DNA of 64,000 nt from Arthrobacter sp. OY3WO11. GTDB lineage: Bacteria; Actinomycetota; Actinomycetes; Actinomycetales; Micrococcaceae. Both the position numbers and the translations under genes were made by a program. Location of the stretch: the NCBI RefSeq assembly GCF_001641125.1, contig NZ_LWLP01000001.1, positions 3,661,828 to 3,725,827 on the forward strand, given 5' to 3'. This document shows positions 1 through 9,112 of the stretch, piece by piece (the first letter of the stretch is position 1; every line of letters begins with the position of its first letter). The notes beneath the pieces are model-generated. The model was not told the DNA's origin. It saw nothing but the letters and a program-made list of their open reading frames with translations, and did not search any database.

Positions 1-291
1 GATGTCCGGGGCATCCTGCGAGGCCACCTGGGTGGCGAGTTTGTCCCAGTAGCCGGACCAGTCGCCGTACTCCCCCTCGACGTTAATGTTGGGGTTCTCC
101 GCCTCGAAGGCTTCAATCAGCTTCTCCGTCATCTTGTGCCGCACGTCGGAGCCCCACCAGCTGAACCGCAGGGTCACCGGCCCGTCTGACTCGGCTTCCG
201 GCGAGCCGCCGCAGCCGGTGAGGACCAGGGAGAGGGCGGCCGCTGCGGCGGCAGCTTTGGGCAGCAGGGATTTTTGGGCGCGAAACATCAT
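1..291 (-). CDS. ABC sugar-binding lipoprotein, N-terminal part only
   Basis: Extracellular solute-binding protein of a carbohydrate ABC importer, cut by the window edge after 97 codons. A basic start, an Ala/Leu-rich hydrophobic stretch and the lipobox LTGC at about residues 23-26 mark a lipoprotein signal peptide. The mature part has the SBP family 1 pattern RFSWWGSD followed by FEAENPNI and GDWSGYWDKLATQVA. This is very close to the same region of the binding protein at 11040-12398, so the two are recent paralogues or share a ligand class. The start is the first of two adjacent ATG codons, 6 nt after AAAGGA. A palindromic operator lies 36 bp upstream. The partner permeases would lie outside the window. 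Confidence 0.9.
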   Translation of the reverse strand, partial: MMFRAQKSLLPKAAAAAAALSLVLTGCGGSPEAESDGPVTLRFSWWGSDVRHKMTEKLIEAFEAENPNINVEGEYGDWSGYWDKLATQVASQDAPDI

Positions 292-327
292 TGTTTGTCC
301 TTTGGCGCGGGTTGCTGGAACCTGAAA

Positions 328-339
328 GAAACCGGTTTC
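328..339. promoter_or_regulatory. LacI-type operator, perfect palindrome
   Basis: GAAACCGGTTTC is a perfect 12-bp palindrome with a central CG, in the leader of the binding-protein gene that starts at 291. It matches the operator class found upstream of four other transport or catabolic units in this window. Inference: a LacI/GalR-family repressor binds here. Confidence 0.7.
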
Positions 340-428
340 CCACAGCCTAGGTGCGAGCTGGCGCACGCGTCAAGGCTTCAGGGGACTCCATTGCCGGGAG
401 GCAGAGCTGCCCCTGGGATGGCGTGCAG

Positions 429-1697
429 TCAGGCCCGCCTGGCATCCGTCCTGCGCCCGTGGCGCCACAGCAACAGCCCAATAACAAGGGCTGAAAGCAT
501 GCCCAGCCCGCCGGTGGCCACCAGTCCGGTACGCACTCCGAACTGCTCCGTGAGCCAGCCGGCCAGGAGGCCTCCCAGCGCGTGCCCGCCCAGCAGGAGG
601 GGAAGGTAGAGGGCCATGACGCGGCCGCGGATCTCCGGGCCGGCTTCGAGCTGGACGGCGGTGGCCGCGCTGGTGAGGAACAGGAGGGTCATGAGCCCCA
701 CCACCACCAGCATCACGATGAACAGGGTGAGGCTGGGCATCAGGGCCGCCACCAGCTGGGACAGTCCGAAGAGCCCTGCAGCTGCCACGATGCCTTTCCG
801 GCCCAGGCTCCGCAGCCTGGCGGCCAGCAGCGCTCCGGCCAGGGCCCCGATGGCGCTGACGGCGTTGAACAGGCCGAAGCCTTCAACGCCGTTATGCCAC
901 ACCCGTTCGGCAAAGGCGGCCAGCACCACGGGGCCGTTCATGCCGAACATTCCCAGGAGCCCGGCCAGGGCGATGACCAGCAGCAGCGACGGCCGTTCCC
1001 GGACGTACCGGAACCCGGCCAGGAGCTGGCCGCGCCCGGGCGCCGCCCGGGCGCTGGGATGCAGTTCGGCGGGGCGGATGGCGGCGATCAGCAAGAGGAC
1101 CAGCAGGCACAGCGCGGAGTTGGCAGCGAACGCTGCGGCCGATCCCGCCTGGGCAATGACCACACCGCCCACGGCAGGGCCTGCCATCGCTCCAAGCTGG
1201 CCGATGGCGTTGTTGAGGCCGATGGCCGGCCGGAGGTGGGCGTCGCCCACCACTTCATTGACGAAGACCTGGCTGGCCGGCTGGTTGATGGCCGACGTGA
1301 CACCCAGCGCCACACAGCTGGCATAGACGGCCCAGACGGTGATGGTTCCGCTCGCGGCCCATGCGGCCAGGCCCAGCGCAAGGACGGCGATGACGGCCTG
1401 GCAGCACAGCATGATCCGGCGTTTGGGAAACATGTCCACCAGCAGGCCGCTCAAAGGTCCCACCACCAGCATCGGAAGGAACTGCAGGGCTACGGCCACT
1501 CCCACGGCAGCGGGACTGCCGGTCAGCTGCAGCACAAGCCAGTCCTGCGCGAGCCGCTGCATCCACACGCCCACGCTGCCGGTGAACACCAGGGCCAGGA
1601 AGAGGCGGTAGTTGCGTTGCGTCAGGGGCTGGTACCAGGCTGGCTGGTTTGTACGGGTGTGGAGGGACTGACTGGAACGCTGGCGGTGGAAAGGCAC
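429..1697 (-). CDS. MFS transporter, EntS/multidrug-exporter type
   Basis: A 422-residue major facilitator protein with about twelve hydrophobic segments. It starts with a short polar tail, then NYRLFLALVFTGSVGVWMQRLAQDW, the usual first helix of the MFS_3/EntS-like group. A positively charged loop (FPKRRIM) follows helix 2. The frame stays open further upstream, but that part overlaps the DUF624 gene and is compositionally unlike protein; the GTG at 1697 lies 5 nt after the upstream stop and is preferred, though its ribosome site is weak. It is the last gene of the minus-strand sugar ABC operon starting at 5559. Substrate unknown: these proteins often export sugars, siderophores or drugs. 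Confidence 0.85.
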   Translation of the reverse strand: MPFHRQRSSQSLHTRTNQPAWYQPLTQRNYRLFLALVFTGSVGVWMQRLAQDWLVLQLTGSPAAVGVAVALQFLPMLVVGPLSGLLVDMFPKRRIMLCCQAVIAVLALGLAAWAASGTITVWAVYASCVALGVTSAINQPASQVFVNEVVGDAHLRPAIGLNNAIGQLGAMAGPAVGGVVIAQAGSAAAFAANSALCLLVLLLIAAIRPAELHPSARAAPGRGQLLAGFRYVRERPSLLLVIALAGLLGMFGMNGPVVLAAFAERVWHNGVEGFGLFNAVSAIGALAGALLAARLRSLGRKGIVAAAGLFGLSQLVAALMPSLTLFIVMLVVVGLMTLLFLTSAATAVQLEAGPEIRGRVMALYLPLLLGGHALGGLLAGWLTEQFGVRTGLVATGGLGMLSALVIGLLLWRHGRRTDARRA

Positions 1698-1702
1698 GTG
1701 CT

Positions 1703-2332
1703 TCAGGCGCGGGTGGAACGCAGTTTGACGGCCGCAGCGCCCAGGATCAGAGTGCCGGGAACCACCACGAAGAGGGCAGCCAGCATCCAGACGAACACCA
1801 CGGCTCCGAAGAGCGCGGCAGCGAGCAGGAGGGACCCGCTCCAGTCCTTGAGGGACAGCGCCTGGCCAGCCTCGAACGCTGAACGCCAGGCGGTCCGGGC
1901 ATCCGTGGGGGCGCCGGCAAATTCGGACCACGCTGCGGCAGTGCGCAGGAGCAGGATTGCCCCGGCGGCCGCGAGGACCAGGGTGGCCGGCAGGACCACT
2001 TCCCGGCCCGGGAGCTGCCCCACCCAAGCGAGCAAAAGGTTAAGGACAATCACGACGGCGGCTGCCGCCGTCGTGATTCCAAGCTTCCAGCTGCCTGGCA
2101 GGGCAGCCTTGAAGGTGCCCCAGAGGCCCCGGACGGAATCGTCCCGGCCCGAGAGGTGGCGCTCCAGATGGGCGATCCCCGCCGCATAGGCGGCGGGGAT
2201 CGTCACCAGCGGAAGGGACAGCACCAGCACCAGCACCCCTGCCAGCAGGGTCTCGGAGAACAGCGCGAAGCGGTTGACCGGGACGGGTTCGTGGTGGCTG
2301 GGGGCGGGGGTGGTGCTGTCCATGACGCTCAT
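1703..2332 (-). CDS. DUF624 (YesL-like) membrane protein
   Basis: A 209-residue integral membrane protein. After the first helix it carries LSLPLVTIPAAYAAG and then a charged stretch and WGTFKAALPGSWKLG, which fits the DUF624/YesL family found inside many sugar ABC operons, including polysaccharide-use operons in Bacillus. The biochemical role of the family is not known. The start at 2332 was chosen over upstream codons because those lie within the preceding permease gene, which ends 19 nt before this start. It is followed after 5 nt by the MFS gene, so co-transcription is very likely. Confidence 0.75.
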   Translation of the reverse strand: MSVMDSTTPAPSHHEPVPVNRFALFSETLLAGVLVLVLSLPLVTIPAAYAAGIAHLERHLSGRDDSVRGLWGTFKAALPGSWKLGITTAAAAVVIVLNLLLAWVGQLPGREVVLPATLVLAAAGAILLLRTAAAWSEFAGAPTDARTAWRSAFEAGQALSLKDWSGSLLLAAALFGAVVFVWMLAALFVVVPGTLILGAAAVKLRSTRA

Positions 2333-2351
2333 TTTCTGTCTCGTTTTTCCG

Positions 2352-3269
2352 TCAGCCCTTGAGGCCCTGGGTGGAGACGCCTTCAACAATGTACCGCTGG
2401 AACACCAGGAAGAAGATCAGCACCGGCAGCAGGGCCAGGACGGACATGGCGATCATGGCACCGTAGTCCGAGGACTGGGTCTGGTCTACAAAGAGGCGCA
2501 GGGCCAGCGGCAGAGGGTACTTGTCCGGGGTGTTCAGGTAGAGCAGCGGGCCCAGGAAGTCGTTCCAGCTCCAGATGAAGGAGAAGATCGACGTCGAAAT
2601 CAGGGCCGGTTTCATCAGCGGCAGCATGATGGAGGTGAAGATCCGGACGTGGCCTGCGCCGTCGATCCTTGCTGCTTCGTCCAGTTCGGCCGGGAGGTTG
2701 CGCATGAACTGGACCATGAGGAACACGAAGAACGCGTCGGCGGCGAGGAACTTGCCGATCAGCAGCGGCACGTAGGTGTCCACCAGGCCAAGCTGCTGGA
2801 ACACGATGTACTGCGGGATGATCACCACGTGGAAGGGCAGGAGCAGCGTGGCGATCATCATGCCGAAGAAGATGCTGCGGCCGGGGAACTTGATCCTGGC
2901 GAACGCGTACGCTGACACGGACGCCGAGAGGATGGTTCCCACCACGGCGCCGATGGCCAGGATGAGCGAGTTGGTGAAGAACTGCAGGGTGGACACCCCG
3001 CCGATGCCGTCCATGGCCGTGACGAAGTTGTCGAAGCTGAAGTTGTTGGACCACAGCGAGGTGTTGGAGCCGCCGATTTCGGAGTTGGGCTTGAAGGCCG
3101 AGGCGATCATCCACAGGCCCGGGTACAGGACCACCGCCGTGAGGGCGAGGGCCACCAGGTGGAAGACGGTGCTTTTGACGCGCTTGGTCCCGGCCGATTC
3201 GGACTTGGGGTTGTAGTGCGCCAGTTCTGCGTCCGGGAGGGACTGCGTGGGGGTTGCCGTGCTTGTCAT
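2352..3269 (-). CDS. Carbohydrate ABC permease, MalG type
   Basis: A 305-residue inner-membrane permease of the MalG class. It has the short cytoplasmic N-terminus, six hydrophobic segments and the EAA loop (ELDEAARIDGAGHVRIFTSIMLPL, about residues 190-215) that contacts the ATPase. It overlaps the upstream permease by 4 nt (ATGA), as expected for a stoichiometric pair. No ATP-binding subunit is encoded in the operon, so a shared MsiK-like ATPase encoded elsewhere is expected; that is the known arrangement in actinobacteria. Confidence 0.93.
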   Translation of the reverse strand: MTSTATPTQSLPDAELAHYNPKSESAGTKRVKSTVFHLVALALTAVVLYPGLWMIASAFKPNSEIGGSNTSLWSNNFSFDNFVTAMDGIGGVSTLQFFTNSLILAIGAVVGTILSASVSAYAFARIKFPGRSIFFGMMIATLLLPFHVVIIPQYIVFQQLGLVDTYVPLLIGKFLAADAFFVFLMVQFMRNLPAELDEAARIDGAGHVRIFTSIMLPLMKPALISTSIFSFIWSWNDFLGPLLYLNTPDKYPLPLALRLFVDQTQSSDYGAMIAMSVLALLPVLIFFLVFQRYIVEGVSTQGLKG

Positions 3270-4219
3270 TTTGCATCACCGCTGTAGTGGACCCAGGACT
3301 TGGAGGTCTTGAAGAAGATCAGCGTGATGATGCCCACGACGATCACCAGGAGCCAGGCCATTGCCGAGGCATAGCCCATCCGGAAGTCGCTGAAACCACG
3401 CAGGTACAGGTAAAGGGTATAGAAAAGGGTGGAGCCGGCGGGGCCGCCTTCACCGTTGGAGATGATGTACGCCGAGGCGAAGATCTGGAACGCGTGGATG
3501 GTTTCCATCAGCAGGTTGAAGAAGATCACCGGGGAGAGCATGGGCCAGGTGATGTTGAGGAACTTCCGCACCGGGCCGGCACCGTCCATGGACGCGGCTT
3601 CGTAGAGGTCCGCCGGGATCTGCTTCAGGCCGGCGAGGAAGATCACCATCGGGGCGCCGAACTGCCACACGGTCAGCAGGATGAACATGGGCATGGTCAT
3701 GGCCGGGTTGCCCACCCAGCCGCCCAGGTTGATCCCGAAGAACGACAGGCCCTGGTCCACCGGGCCGGCGTCGCCGAACATGGCTTTCCAGACGATCGCG
3801 ATGGAGACTGACGCGCCGATCAGGGACGGGGCGTAGAACGCGGAGCGGTAGAAGCCCTGGCCGCGGCGCTTGCTGTTCAGCAGCATGGCCACTGCCAGTG
3901 CGGCCGCGAGCTTGAGCGGGGTACCGAAGACCACGTAGGACACGGTCACGCCCACCGACTGCAGGAAGCGTTCGTCCTGGAAGAGGGTGGTGTAGTTGTC
4001 CAGGCCGATCCACTTGGGCGGCTCGAACAGGTTGTAATTGGTGAAGGAGAGGTAGAGCGAGGAAATCATGGGCCCAACAGTGAGGGCGATGAATCCCAGC
4101 AGCCAGGGCAGCAGGAAGGTGTAGCCGGCGCGGGCATCCGCCCCGCGCTGCCGCGACTTGCGCGGCTGCGAGGGGGCGGACGACGACGAGCGCCTGCTCA
4201 GTGTTGGGCTTTGAGTCAC
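3266..4219 (-). CDS. Carbohydrate ABC permease, MalF type
   Basis: A 317-residue permease of the MalF class. After a basic, serine-rich cytoplasmic tail comes YTFLLPWLLGFIALTVGPMI, the usual first helix and following Pro. The EAA loop (DLYEAASMDGAGPVRKFLNITWPML) lies near residues 210-235. The start is GTG at 4219 with only a weak CGGA ribosome site, 47 nt after the binding-protein stop. It pairs with the MalG-type gene that overlaps its end. Confidence 0.93.
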   Translation of the reverse strand: MTQSPTLSRRSSSSAPSQPRKSRQRGADARAGYTFLLPWLLGFIALTVGPMISSLYLSFTNYNLFEPPKWIGLDNYTTLFQDERFLQSVGVTVSYVVFGTPLKLAAALAVAMLLNSKRRGQGFYRSAFYAPSLIGASVSIAIVWKAMFGDAGPVDQGLSFFGINLGGWVGNPAMTMPMFILLTVWQFGAPMVIFLAGLKQIPADLYEAASMDGAGPVRKFLNITWPMLSPVIFFNLLMETIHAFQIFASAYIISNGEGGPAGSTLFYTLYLYLRGFSDFRMGYASAMAWLLVIVVGIITLIFFKTSKSWVHYSGDAK

Positions 4220-4266
4220 GAGTTCAATCCGTCAGTCATGAAAGCTTTAGCAGGCACGGTGCCTGA

Positions 4267-5559
4267 TCAGGCGTTCTGCTTGATGAGGTCTTCGGCTTCC
4301 TTGAACCACGCGTCGGCGGCGCCGTCGATGGTGAGCTTGCCGTAGTTGAGGTCGGAGGCAACGCGCTTGAAGGAAGCCTCAAGCGTGCCGAAACCGACGA
4401 TGGGCGGCTCCGGGGCGTCCTTGAGGTACTGCTCGATGGACTTCTCGTAATCCACCACGAGCTTGTCCGTACCTTCGAAGGTGGTCCCGTCGCGCTGCGT
4501 CTTCGACGCCGGGACACCGCGGGAGGTCTTGAAGATCTGTCCCACCTCGGGGTCGTTGACCATGAAGTCGATAAAGCGGGCAGCGGCGTCCTTGTACTTG
4601 GTCTTGGCGCTGGCCACCATCAGCATCGAGGGCTTCAGGAACAGGCCCAGGTTGTCCGGGTCATCCGACGGGACCGGCGCAAGCTTAAGTTCCTTCGCGC
4701 CACTGTCCGCAAGGTAGCCGGCCATGAAGTTGTCCCAGGTGACCTCAGTGGCAGTGACATTGGAGCCGAACGGGGACTTGGGGGCGAGCTGGGTGACGCG
4801 CTCCTCGGAGACGATGGCCGGGGTGCCGCGGAGGGCAGCGGTCTGGTTCCACCACTTCTTCATATCGTCCTTGGTGAAGCCGAGCTTGCCGTCCTCGGTG
4901 AAGGCCTCGATGTTGTTCTGGCGCAGCCAGATGTTGAACATCCACCACACACCGGTGTAATCCGTACCGCCGAAGATCTCACCGTTGCTCTTGGCGCCAA
5001 CCTCGGACAGGAACTCGTTGAATTCCTTGTAGGTCCATGAACCGTCCGGCTCAGCGATGCCCAGGGAAGCGAGCTTGGCGGGGTCGTAGTACACGGCGAA
5101 CGCGTTGGTGCTGGTGGGGATGCCGTACGTCTTGCCTTTGATCTGGCCTGACGGCAGCAGGGACTTCTCGAACGCGTCCGTGTTGATGTTCACAGTGCCC
5201 AGGTCCAGGAGCTGGTTGCGCTGGCCGTAGTCACGCAGGTAGGACAGGTCCCACTGCATCACGTCCGGCAGTCCGCCGCCGGCGGCCTCGGTGGCGCGCT
5301 TCTGCCAGTAGCCGGCGAAGTCCGTGAAGTTGCCGTTGACTTTGATGTCCGGGTTCTTCTCTTCGAACAGCGCGATCGCCTTACGGGTGCGCTCTGCGCG
5401 GTCGTCGTTGCCCCACCAGGTGTAGTTGATGGTGACCGGGTTCTCCGCGGAGCCCGTCTCTCCAGCGCTGGTGCTGGATCCCGTTCCACACGCGGCCAAA
5501 GCTGCGGCAGATGCGGTGCCGACGGCCACGGTGGTGAGGAAATGCCTTCTGTTAATCAT
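4267..5559 (-). CDS. ABC sugar-binding lipoprotein with twin-arginine-like signal
   Basis: A 430-residue family 1 solute-binding protein heading the operon 5559 to 429. The N-terminus MINRRHFLTTV has an RR-x-F-L pattern typical of twin-arginine signals, followed by a hydrophobic run and the lipobox LAAC near residue 23. So it may be a Tat-exported lipoprotein. The start at 5559 is set by AAGGAGG 5 nt upstream; an in-frame ATG at 5586 would bury this site. Motifs WWGNDDRAERT and GYWQKRATEAA match the other binding proteins in the window. It lies opposite a GH42 beta-galactosidase, so beta-galactosides or galacto-oligosaccharides are the likely ligands (inference). Confidence 0.92.
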   Translation of the reverse strand: MINRRHFLTTVAVGTASAAALAACGTGSSTSAGETGSAENPVTINYTWWGNDDRAERTRKAIALFEEKNPDIKVNGNFTDFAGYWQKRATEAAGGGLPDVMQWDLSYLRDYGQRNQLLDLGTVNINTDAFEKSLLPSGQIKGKTYGIPTSTNAFAVYYDPAKLASLGIAEPDGSWTYKEFNEFLSEVGAKSNGEIFGGTDYTGVWWMFNIWLRQNNIEAFTEDGKLGFTKDDMKKWWNQTAALRGTPAIVSEERVTQLAPKSPFGSNVTATEVTWDNFMAGYLADSGAKELKLAPVPSDDPDNLGLFLKPSMLMVASAKTKYKDAAARFIDFMVNDPEVGQIFKTSRGVPASKTQRDGTTFEGTDKLVVDYEKSIEQYLKDAPEPPIVGFGTLEASFKRVASDLNYGKLTIDGAADAWFKEAEDLIKQNA

Positions 5560-5644
5560 GGGAGCCTCCTTGCTCAATGTGTGCAACCCCTGATTTCATC
5601 TACAACGAAAGTAGTGAGCTGGCTTACACGGCTTCTGAAACGAT

Positions 5645-5696
5645 ACAATATCTTCATTCCCTGAAATGGGCAAGCGTTTTCCAAGCAACCGGTTTC
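5645..5696. promoter_or_regulatory. Divergent promoter with two LacI-type operators
   Basis: On the minus strand, TTGCCC (5673-5668) and TATTGT (5650-5645) are separated by 17 bp and form a good promoter for the binding-protein operon. Two 12-bp CG-centred sites lie beside it: GCAAGCGTTTTC at 5670-5681, which overlaps the -35 box, and GCAACCGGTTTC at 5685-5696. Their centres are 15 bp apart. The second site is also within 40 bp of the GH42 start, so one repressor could silence both directions. Confidence 0.65.
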
Positions 5697-5735
5697 CCAC
5701 CGAGCGCCCGTCAACCCCGCAGACAAAGGAGTCCC

Positions 5736-7751
5736 ATGACCCACCAGGCAATCCCAGGCCCGGCCAGCGTTTGGAACAACATCGAGGGCATCAGTTTCGG
5801 TGGCGACTACAACCCGGAGCAGTGGCCGGTCAGCGTGAGGCTGGAGGACCTGGAGCTGATGCAGGAAGCCGGCGTGAACTTCCTCAGCGTCGGCATCTTC
5901 TCCTGGGCACTGCTGGAGCCTGCTGAGGGCCAGTACGATTTCGGCTGGCTCGACGACGTGATGGACAACCTGCACGGCATCGGCGTCAAGGTTGCGCTGG
6001 CCGCCGCCACCGCCGCTCCCCCGGCGTGGCTGGTGCGCAAGCATCCGGAAATTTTGCCGGTCAGGGCTGACGGAACCACGCTGGGACCGGGGTCACGGCG
6101 GCACTACACGCCGTCGTCGGCCGTGTACCGGAAGTACGCCGCCGGTATCACACGCGTGCTGGCGGAACGGTACAAGGACCACCCTGCCCTGGCGCTGTGG
6201 CATGTGGACAACGAACTGGGCTGCCACGTTTCGGAGTTCTACGGCGAGGAAGACGCCGCCGCGTTCCGCCTGTGGCTCGAGCGGCGGTACGGAACCATTG
6301 GTGCGCTCAACGCCGCCTGGGGCACAGCCTTCTGGTCGCAGCACTACGGCTCCTTTGATGAGATCCTTCCTCCCGGCGTCGCACCCTCCACGCTGAACCC
6401 CGGCCAGCAGCTGGACTTCCAGCGCTTCAACTCCTGGGCCCTGATGGACTACTACCGCGGCCTGGTTGCGGTCCTCCGGGAAGTCACCCCCGCAGTCCCC
6501 TGCACCACCAACCTGATGGCCTCCAGCGCCACCAAGTCCATGGACTACTTCAGCTGGGCCAAGGATTTGGACGTCATCGCCAACGACCACTACCTTGTGG
6601 CGGCAGATCCTGAACGGCACATCGAACTCGCGTTCAGCGCGGACCTCACCCGAGGCATCGCGGGAGGTGACCCGTGGATCCTGATGGAGCATTCGACGTC
6701 GGCCGTCAACTGGCAGCCGCGCAACCAGCCCAAGATGCCCGGCGAAATGCTGAGGAACTCGCTGGCGCACGTGGCACGCGGCGCGGACGCGGTGATGTTC
6801 TTCCAGTGGCGGCAGAGCTTTGCGGGCTCGGAGAAGTTCCACTCGGCCATGGTTCCGCACGGCGGCCGGGACACCCGCGTATGGCGCGAGGTGGTGGACT
6901 TGGGAGCTGCACTCCAGCTGCTGGCACCGGTCCGCGGGTCGCGGGTGGAGTCGCGCGCGGCCATCGTGTTCGACTACGAGGCCTGGTGGGCCAGCGAAAT
7001 TGATTCCAAGCCGAGCATCGACGTGCGGTACCTGGACCTGCTGCGGGCCTTCCACCGCTCACTGTTCCTGCGGGGCGTCTCCGTGGACATGGTGCACCCG
7101 TCGGCATCACTGGACGGCTACGATCTGGTCCTCGTGTGCACGCTGTACTCGGTGGCGGATGAGGCCGCTGCCAACATTGCCGCTGCCGCTTCCGGCGGCG
7201 CGACAGTCCTGGTCAGCTACTTCAGCGGGATTACTGATGAGAAGGACCACGTGCGGCTGGGCGGGTACCCGGGGGCATTCCGGGAACTTTTGGGCGTACG
7301 CGTTGAGGAATTCCACCCGCTGCTGGCCGGATCGCAGTTGAAGCTGAGCGACGGCTCGGTGTCCTCCATCTGGAGCGAGCATGTGCACCTTGACGGCGCG
7401 GAGGCCATCCAGGCGTTCACGGGGTACCCGCTGGAGGGCGTTCCCTCCCTGACCCGGCGGGCCGTAGGGACCGGCGCCGCGTGGTACCTGGCGACGTTCC
7501 CCGACCGTGACGGCATCGAGTCCCTGGTGGACCGGCTGCTGGAGGAATCAGGGGTCTCCCCTGTCGCTGGCGCAGATGCGGGAGTGGAACTGACCCGCCG
7601 GCGCTCGGCCGATGGCGGCAGCTTCCTGTTCGCCATCAACCACACCCGGGCTGCGGCAACCGTGCGGGCATCCGGCACGGACATGCTCTCCGGCGAACGG
7701 TTCACGGGCACGGTTGAAGCTGGCAGCGTTGCGGTGATCGCGGAGGACTGA
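5736..7751 (+). CDS. GH42 beta-galactosidase
   Basis: A 671-residue family 42 glycoside hydrolase, the usual length for the family, with no signal peptide, so it acts on imported beta-galactosides in the cytoplasm. It opens with ISFGGDYNPEQWP, the GH42 hallmark. The acid/base is expected at E160 in HVDNELG, and the nucleophile at E318 in WILMEHSTS. A trimerisation-like domain follows near residues 400-600. The start is the ATG 5 nt after AAAGGAG; the frame is open upstream to 5577 but lacks a ribosome site there. It is divergent from a sugar ABC operon with which it shares operators. Confidence 0.95.
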   Translation: MTHQAIPGPASVWNNIEGISFGGDYNPEQWPVSVRLEDLELMQEAGVNFLSVGIFSWALLEPAEGQYDFGWLDDVMDNLHGIGVKVALAAATAAPPAWLVRKHPEILPVRADGTTLGPGSRRHYTPSSAVYRKYAAGITRVLAERYKDHPALALWHVDNELGCHVSEFYGEEDAAAFRLWLERRYGTIGALNAAWGTAFWSQHYGSFDEILPPGVAPSTLNPGQQLDFQRFNSWALMDYYRGLVAVLREVTPAVPCTTNLMASSATKSMDYFSWAKDLDVIANDHYLVAADPERHIELAFSADLTRGIAGGDPWILMEHSTSAVNWQPRNQPKMPGEMLRNSLAHVARGADAVMFFQWRQSFAGSEKFHSAMVPHGGRDTRVWREVVDLGAALQLLAPVRGSRVESRAAIVFDYEAWWASEIDSKPSIDVRYLDLLRAFHRSLFLRGVSVDMVHPSASLDGYDLVLVCTLYSVADEAAANIAAAASGGATVLVSYFSGITDEKDHVRLGGYPGAFRELLGVRVEEFHPLLAGSQLKLSDGSVSSIWSEHVHLDGAEAIQAFTGYPLEGVPSLTRRAVGTGAAWYLATFPDRDGIESLVDRLLEESGVSPVAGADAGVELTRRRSADGGSFLFAINHTRAAATVRASGTDMLSGERFTGTVEAGSVAVIAED

Positions 7752-7788
7752 CCGCGTTCTTGCGTTTTGCTGCCACCGGGCGTGGGTG

Positions 7789-7824
7789 GGCCCCGGAGAA
7801 CACAAAATGGAGTTTTCCGGGGCC
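7789..7824 (+). terminator. Hairpin after the GH42 gene
   Basis: GGCCCCGGA at 7789-7797 pairs perfectly with TCCGGGGCC at 7816-7824, and the adjacent GAA/TTT bases extend the stem slightly. It lies 38 nt after the GH42 stop and before the convergent secreted-protein gene. There is no U-tract, as is common in high-GC actinobacteria, so termination is likely but not certain. Confidence 0.55.
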
Positions 7825-7908
7825 GTGCAGTCCGCAGGTCCGGGAGGATGCTACGGATTTTCATGTGGCGTCCGGGCAGGGGCTGTCCCCTACCTCACTG
7901 CAGCGTCA

Positions 7909-8433
7909 CTAACCCGTGATCTCGATGGCCGGCTCGGTGAACCCCGCGAAGGTCAGCGTATAGATGTAACTGATGGCCACGCCAGAGACAACGGGAGTCC
8001 AGTTCGGGTTCGGGCAAGAGAAATCGGCCAGGAATTCCTCCGAGCTCTCTCCGGTTTCGGACTGCGCCGGGACGTTCAGCCTGCCGTTCTTCGTTGATGT
8101 GACCACCTCGCTGGTTGTATTCGTGTCGGATTCCGTGAACGGGTCGACGACCTTGTCCTTAGAACCCGGGTTTTGGCACTCGCCCGTGAACGTGCTGGTG
8201 ACAGCCAGGGTCACTGTCGCGTTCGTGTTCCCGACGCCCGCGATCTCCGTGCCAGTGCAGGTTACGGTGAGGCCGCTGACGTTACAGTCGGGTTCGCCAG
8301 AATTCTTGGTGTAGTGGGCTCCCTGGGGAGCGTTATCGAAATTTGTGACCGCCAGTGCCGCGGTCATGCCCGTTGCGAGGGCGATCAGCATTGCCGCGAA
8401 CAGGGCGAGGACGCGGCGGATTGATGGCTTCAT
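7909..8433 (-). CDS. Secreted protein of unknown function
   Basis: I do not recognise this 174-residue protein. It has a clear Sec signal peptide: MKPSIRRVL, then a hydrophobic Ala/Leu/Met run, with a probable cleavage after residue 29 or so (LALAVTN or similar). The mature part is rich in Thr, Ser, Asn and Gly and has four cysteines (PDCN, VTCTG, GECQ, FSCP), enough for two disulfides, with alternating polar/hydrophobic strands suggesting a beta fold. There is no lipobox or sortase signal. The start is the internal ATG at 8433, preceded by an AGAAAG-type site; the longer frame to 8508 would disrupt the signal peptide. It stands alone with no operon partner. Confidence 0.75.
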   Translation of the reverse strand: MKPSIRRVLALFAAMLIALATGMTAALAVTNFDNAPQGAHYTKNSGEPDCNVSGLTVTCTGTEIAGVGNTNATVTLAVTSTFTGECQNPGSKDKVVDPFTESDTNTTSEVVTSTKNGRLNVPAQSETGESSEEFLADFSCPNPNWTPVVSGVAISYIYTLTFAGFTEPAIEITG

Positions 8434-9112
8434 TTTCTTACTTTCTGCAGATGCCAAGGCCAGATGCCTGAGGCAGCAACAACAGGAATTCGCGGATCCG
8501 GCTTTCACCGGTCCTTGTGAGCTTTGGAAGCCCTCTCGAGTCCCCCAAAGCCATCCGGCCGCAGCACCCAGATTGGGCTGCGCCTTTCACATTGAGCGAG
8601 CAACCGGCAGCTCCGTTGGCTGTGCTGTCCTCGCCACTCAAGAGATGAGGGCCGTATCCGGCTACTTGTTCTGACTGATATTGGGTTTCTTTCAGTGCAA
8701 ACGCTGCAAATGTGAATCCACCGATTCCCAGTTAATGGCGGTGTGCATACCATCGATGGCAGGCGACGCTGAGGCCAGTTCACACCTCCCAGCGGCACAA
8801 TTTTACGCCTGTCAGGGACTCCATATAATGCAGCAGCGCTAAAGAGGGGAGGGCCAACTTACTGGAGTGGGGCATTAGGTAGGTGTGCATTGGCCAGCGG
8901 TGTGGTGGGGGCGCGGTTCTTGACCTCTTTTCCGTAACCGGGTGCCCGGGCCCCGGTTTCACCTCGATTCTGCTTACTTTTTGGATTGCAAACCTGGACT
9001 GCAAGCCGAGCGAACGCGGATCATGTTTCCAGCCCAGTGCAGCGCTGCCAAGGTTTTCCACATAGGGGATGTGGGGCGCGTTATTGTCGGTGGTCTTTGG
9101 CAGAGTTGGGTT
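8434..9112. other. Gene-poor intergenic stretch
   Basis: About 680 bp with no convincing coding sequence on either strand. Short open frames here lack ribosome sites and family signals. The A+T content is higher than in the flanking genes. It should hold the promoters of the secreted-protein gene (minus) and of the HNH gene (plus), but no clear -35/-10 pair was identified. Confidence 0.5.

Noticed and set aside
1698..2027. N-terminal extension of the MFS gene
   Set aside because: It overlaps the DUF624 gene in another frame and contains Arg/Pro/Gly-rich sequence without a helix.
582..2189. 535-residue open frame on the plus strand
   Set aside because: It is antisense to the MFS and DUF624 genes, has Gln/His/Gly-rich composition and no family motifs; long reverse frames are normal in high-GC DNA.
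8505..8798. 97-residue minus-strand ORF in the gene-poor stretch
   Set aside because: No ribosome site, signal or family similarity; codon composition is not like that of the neighbouring genes.
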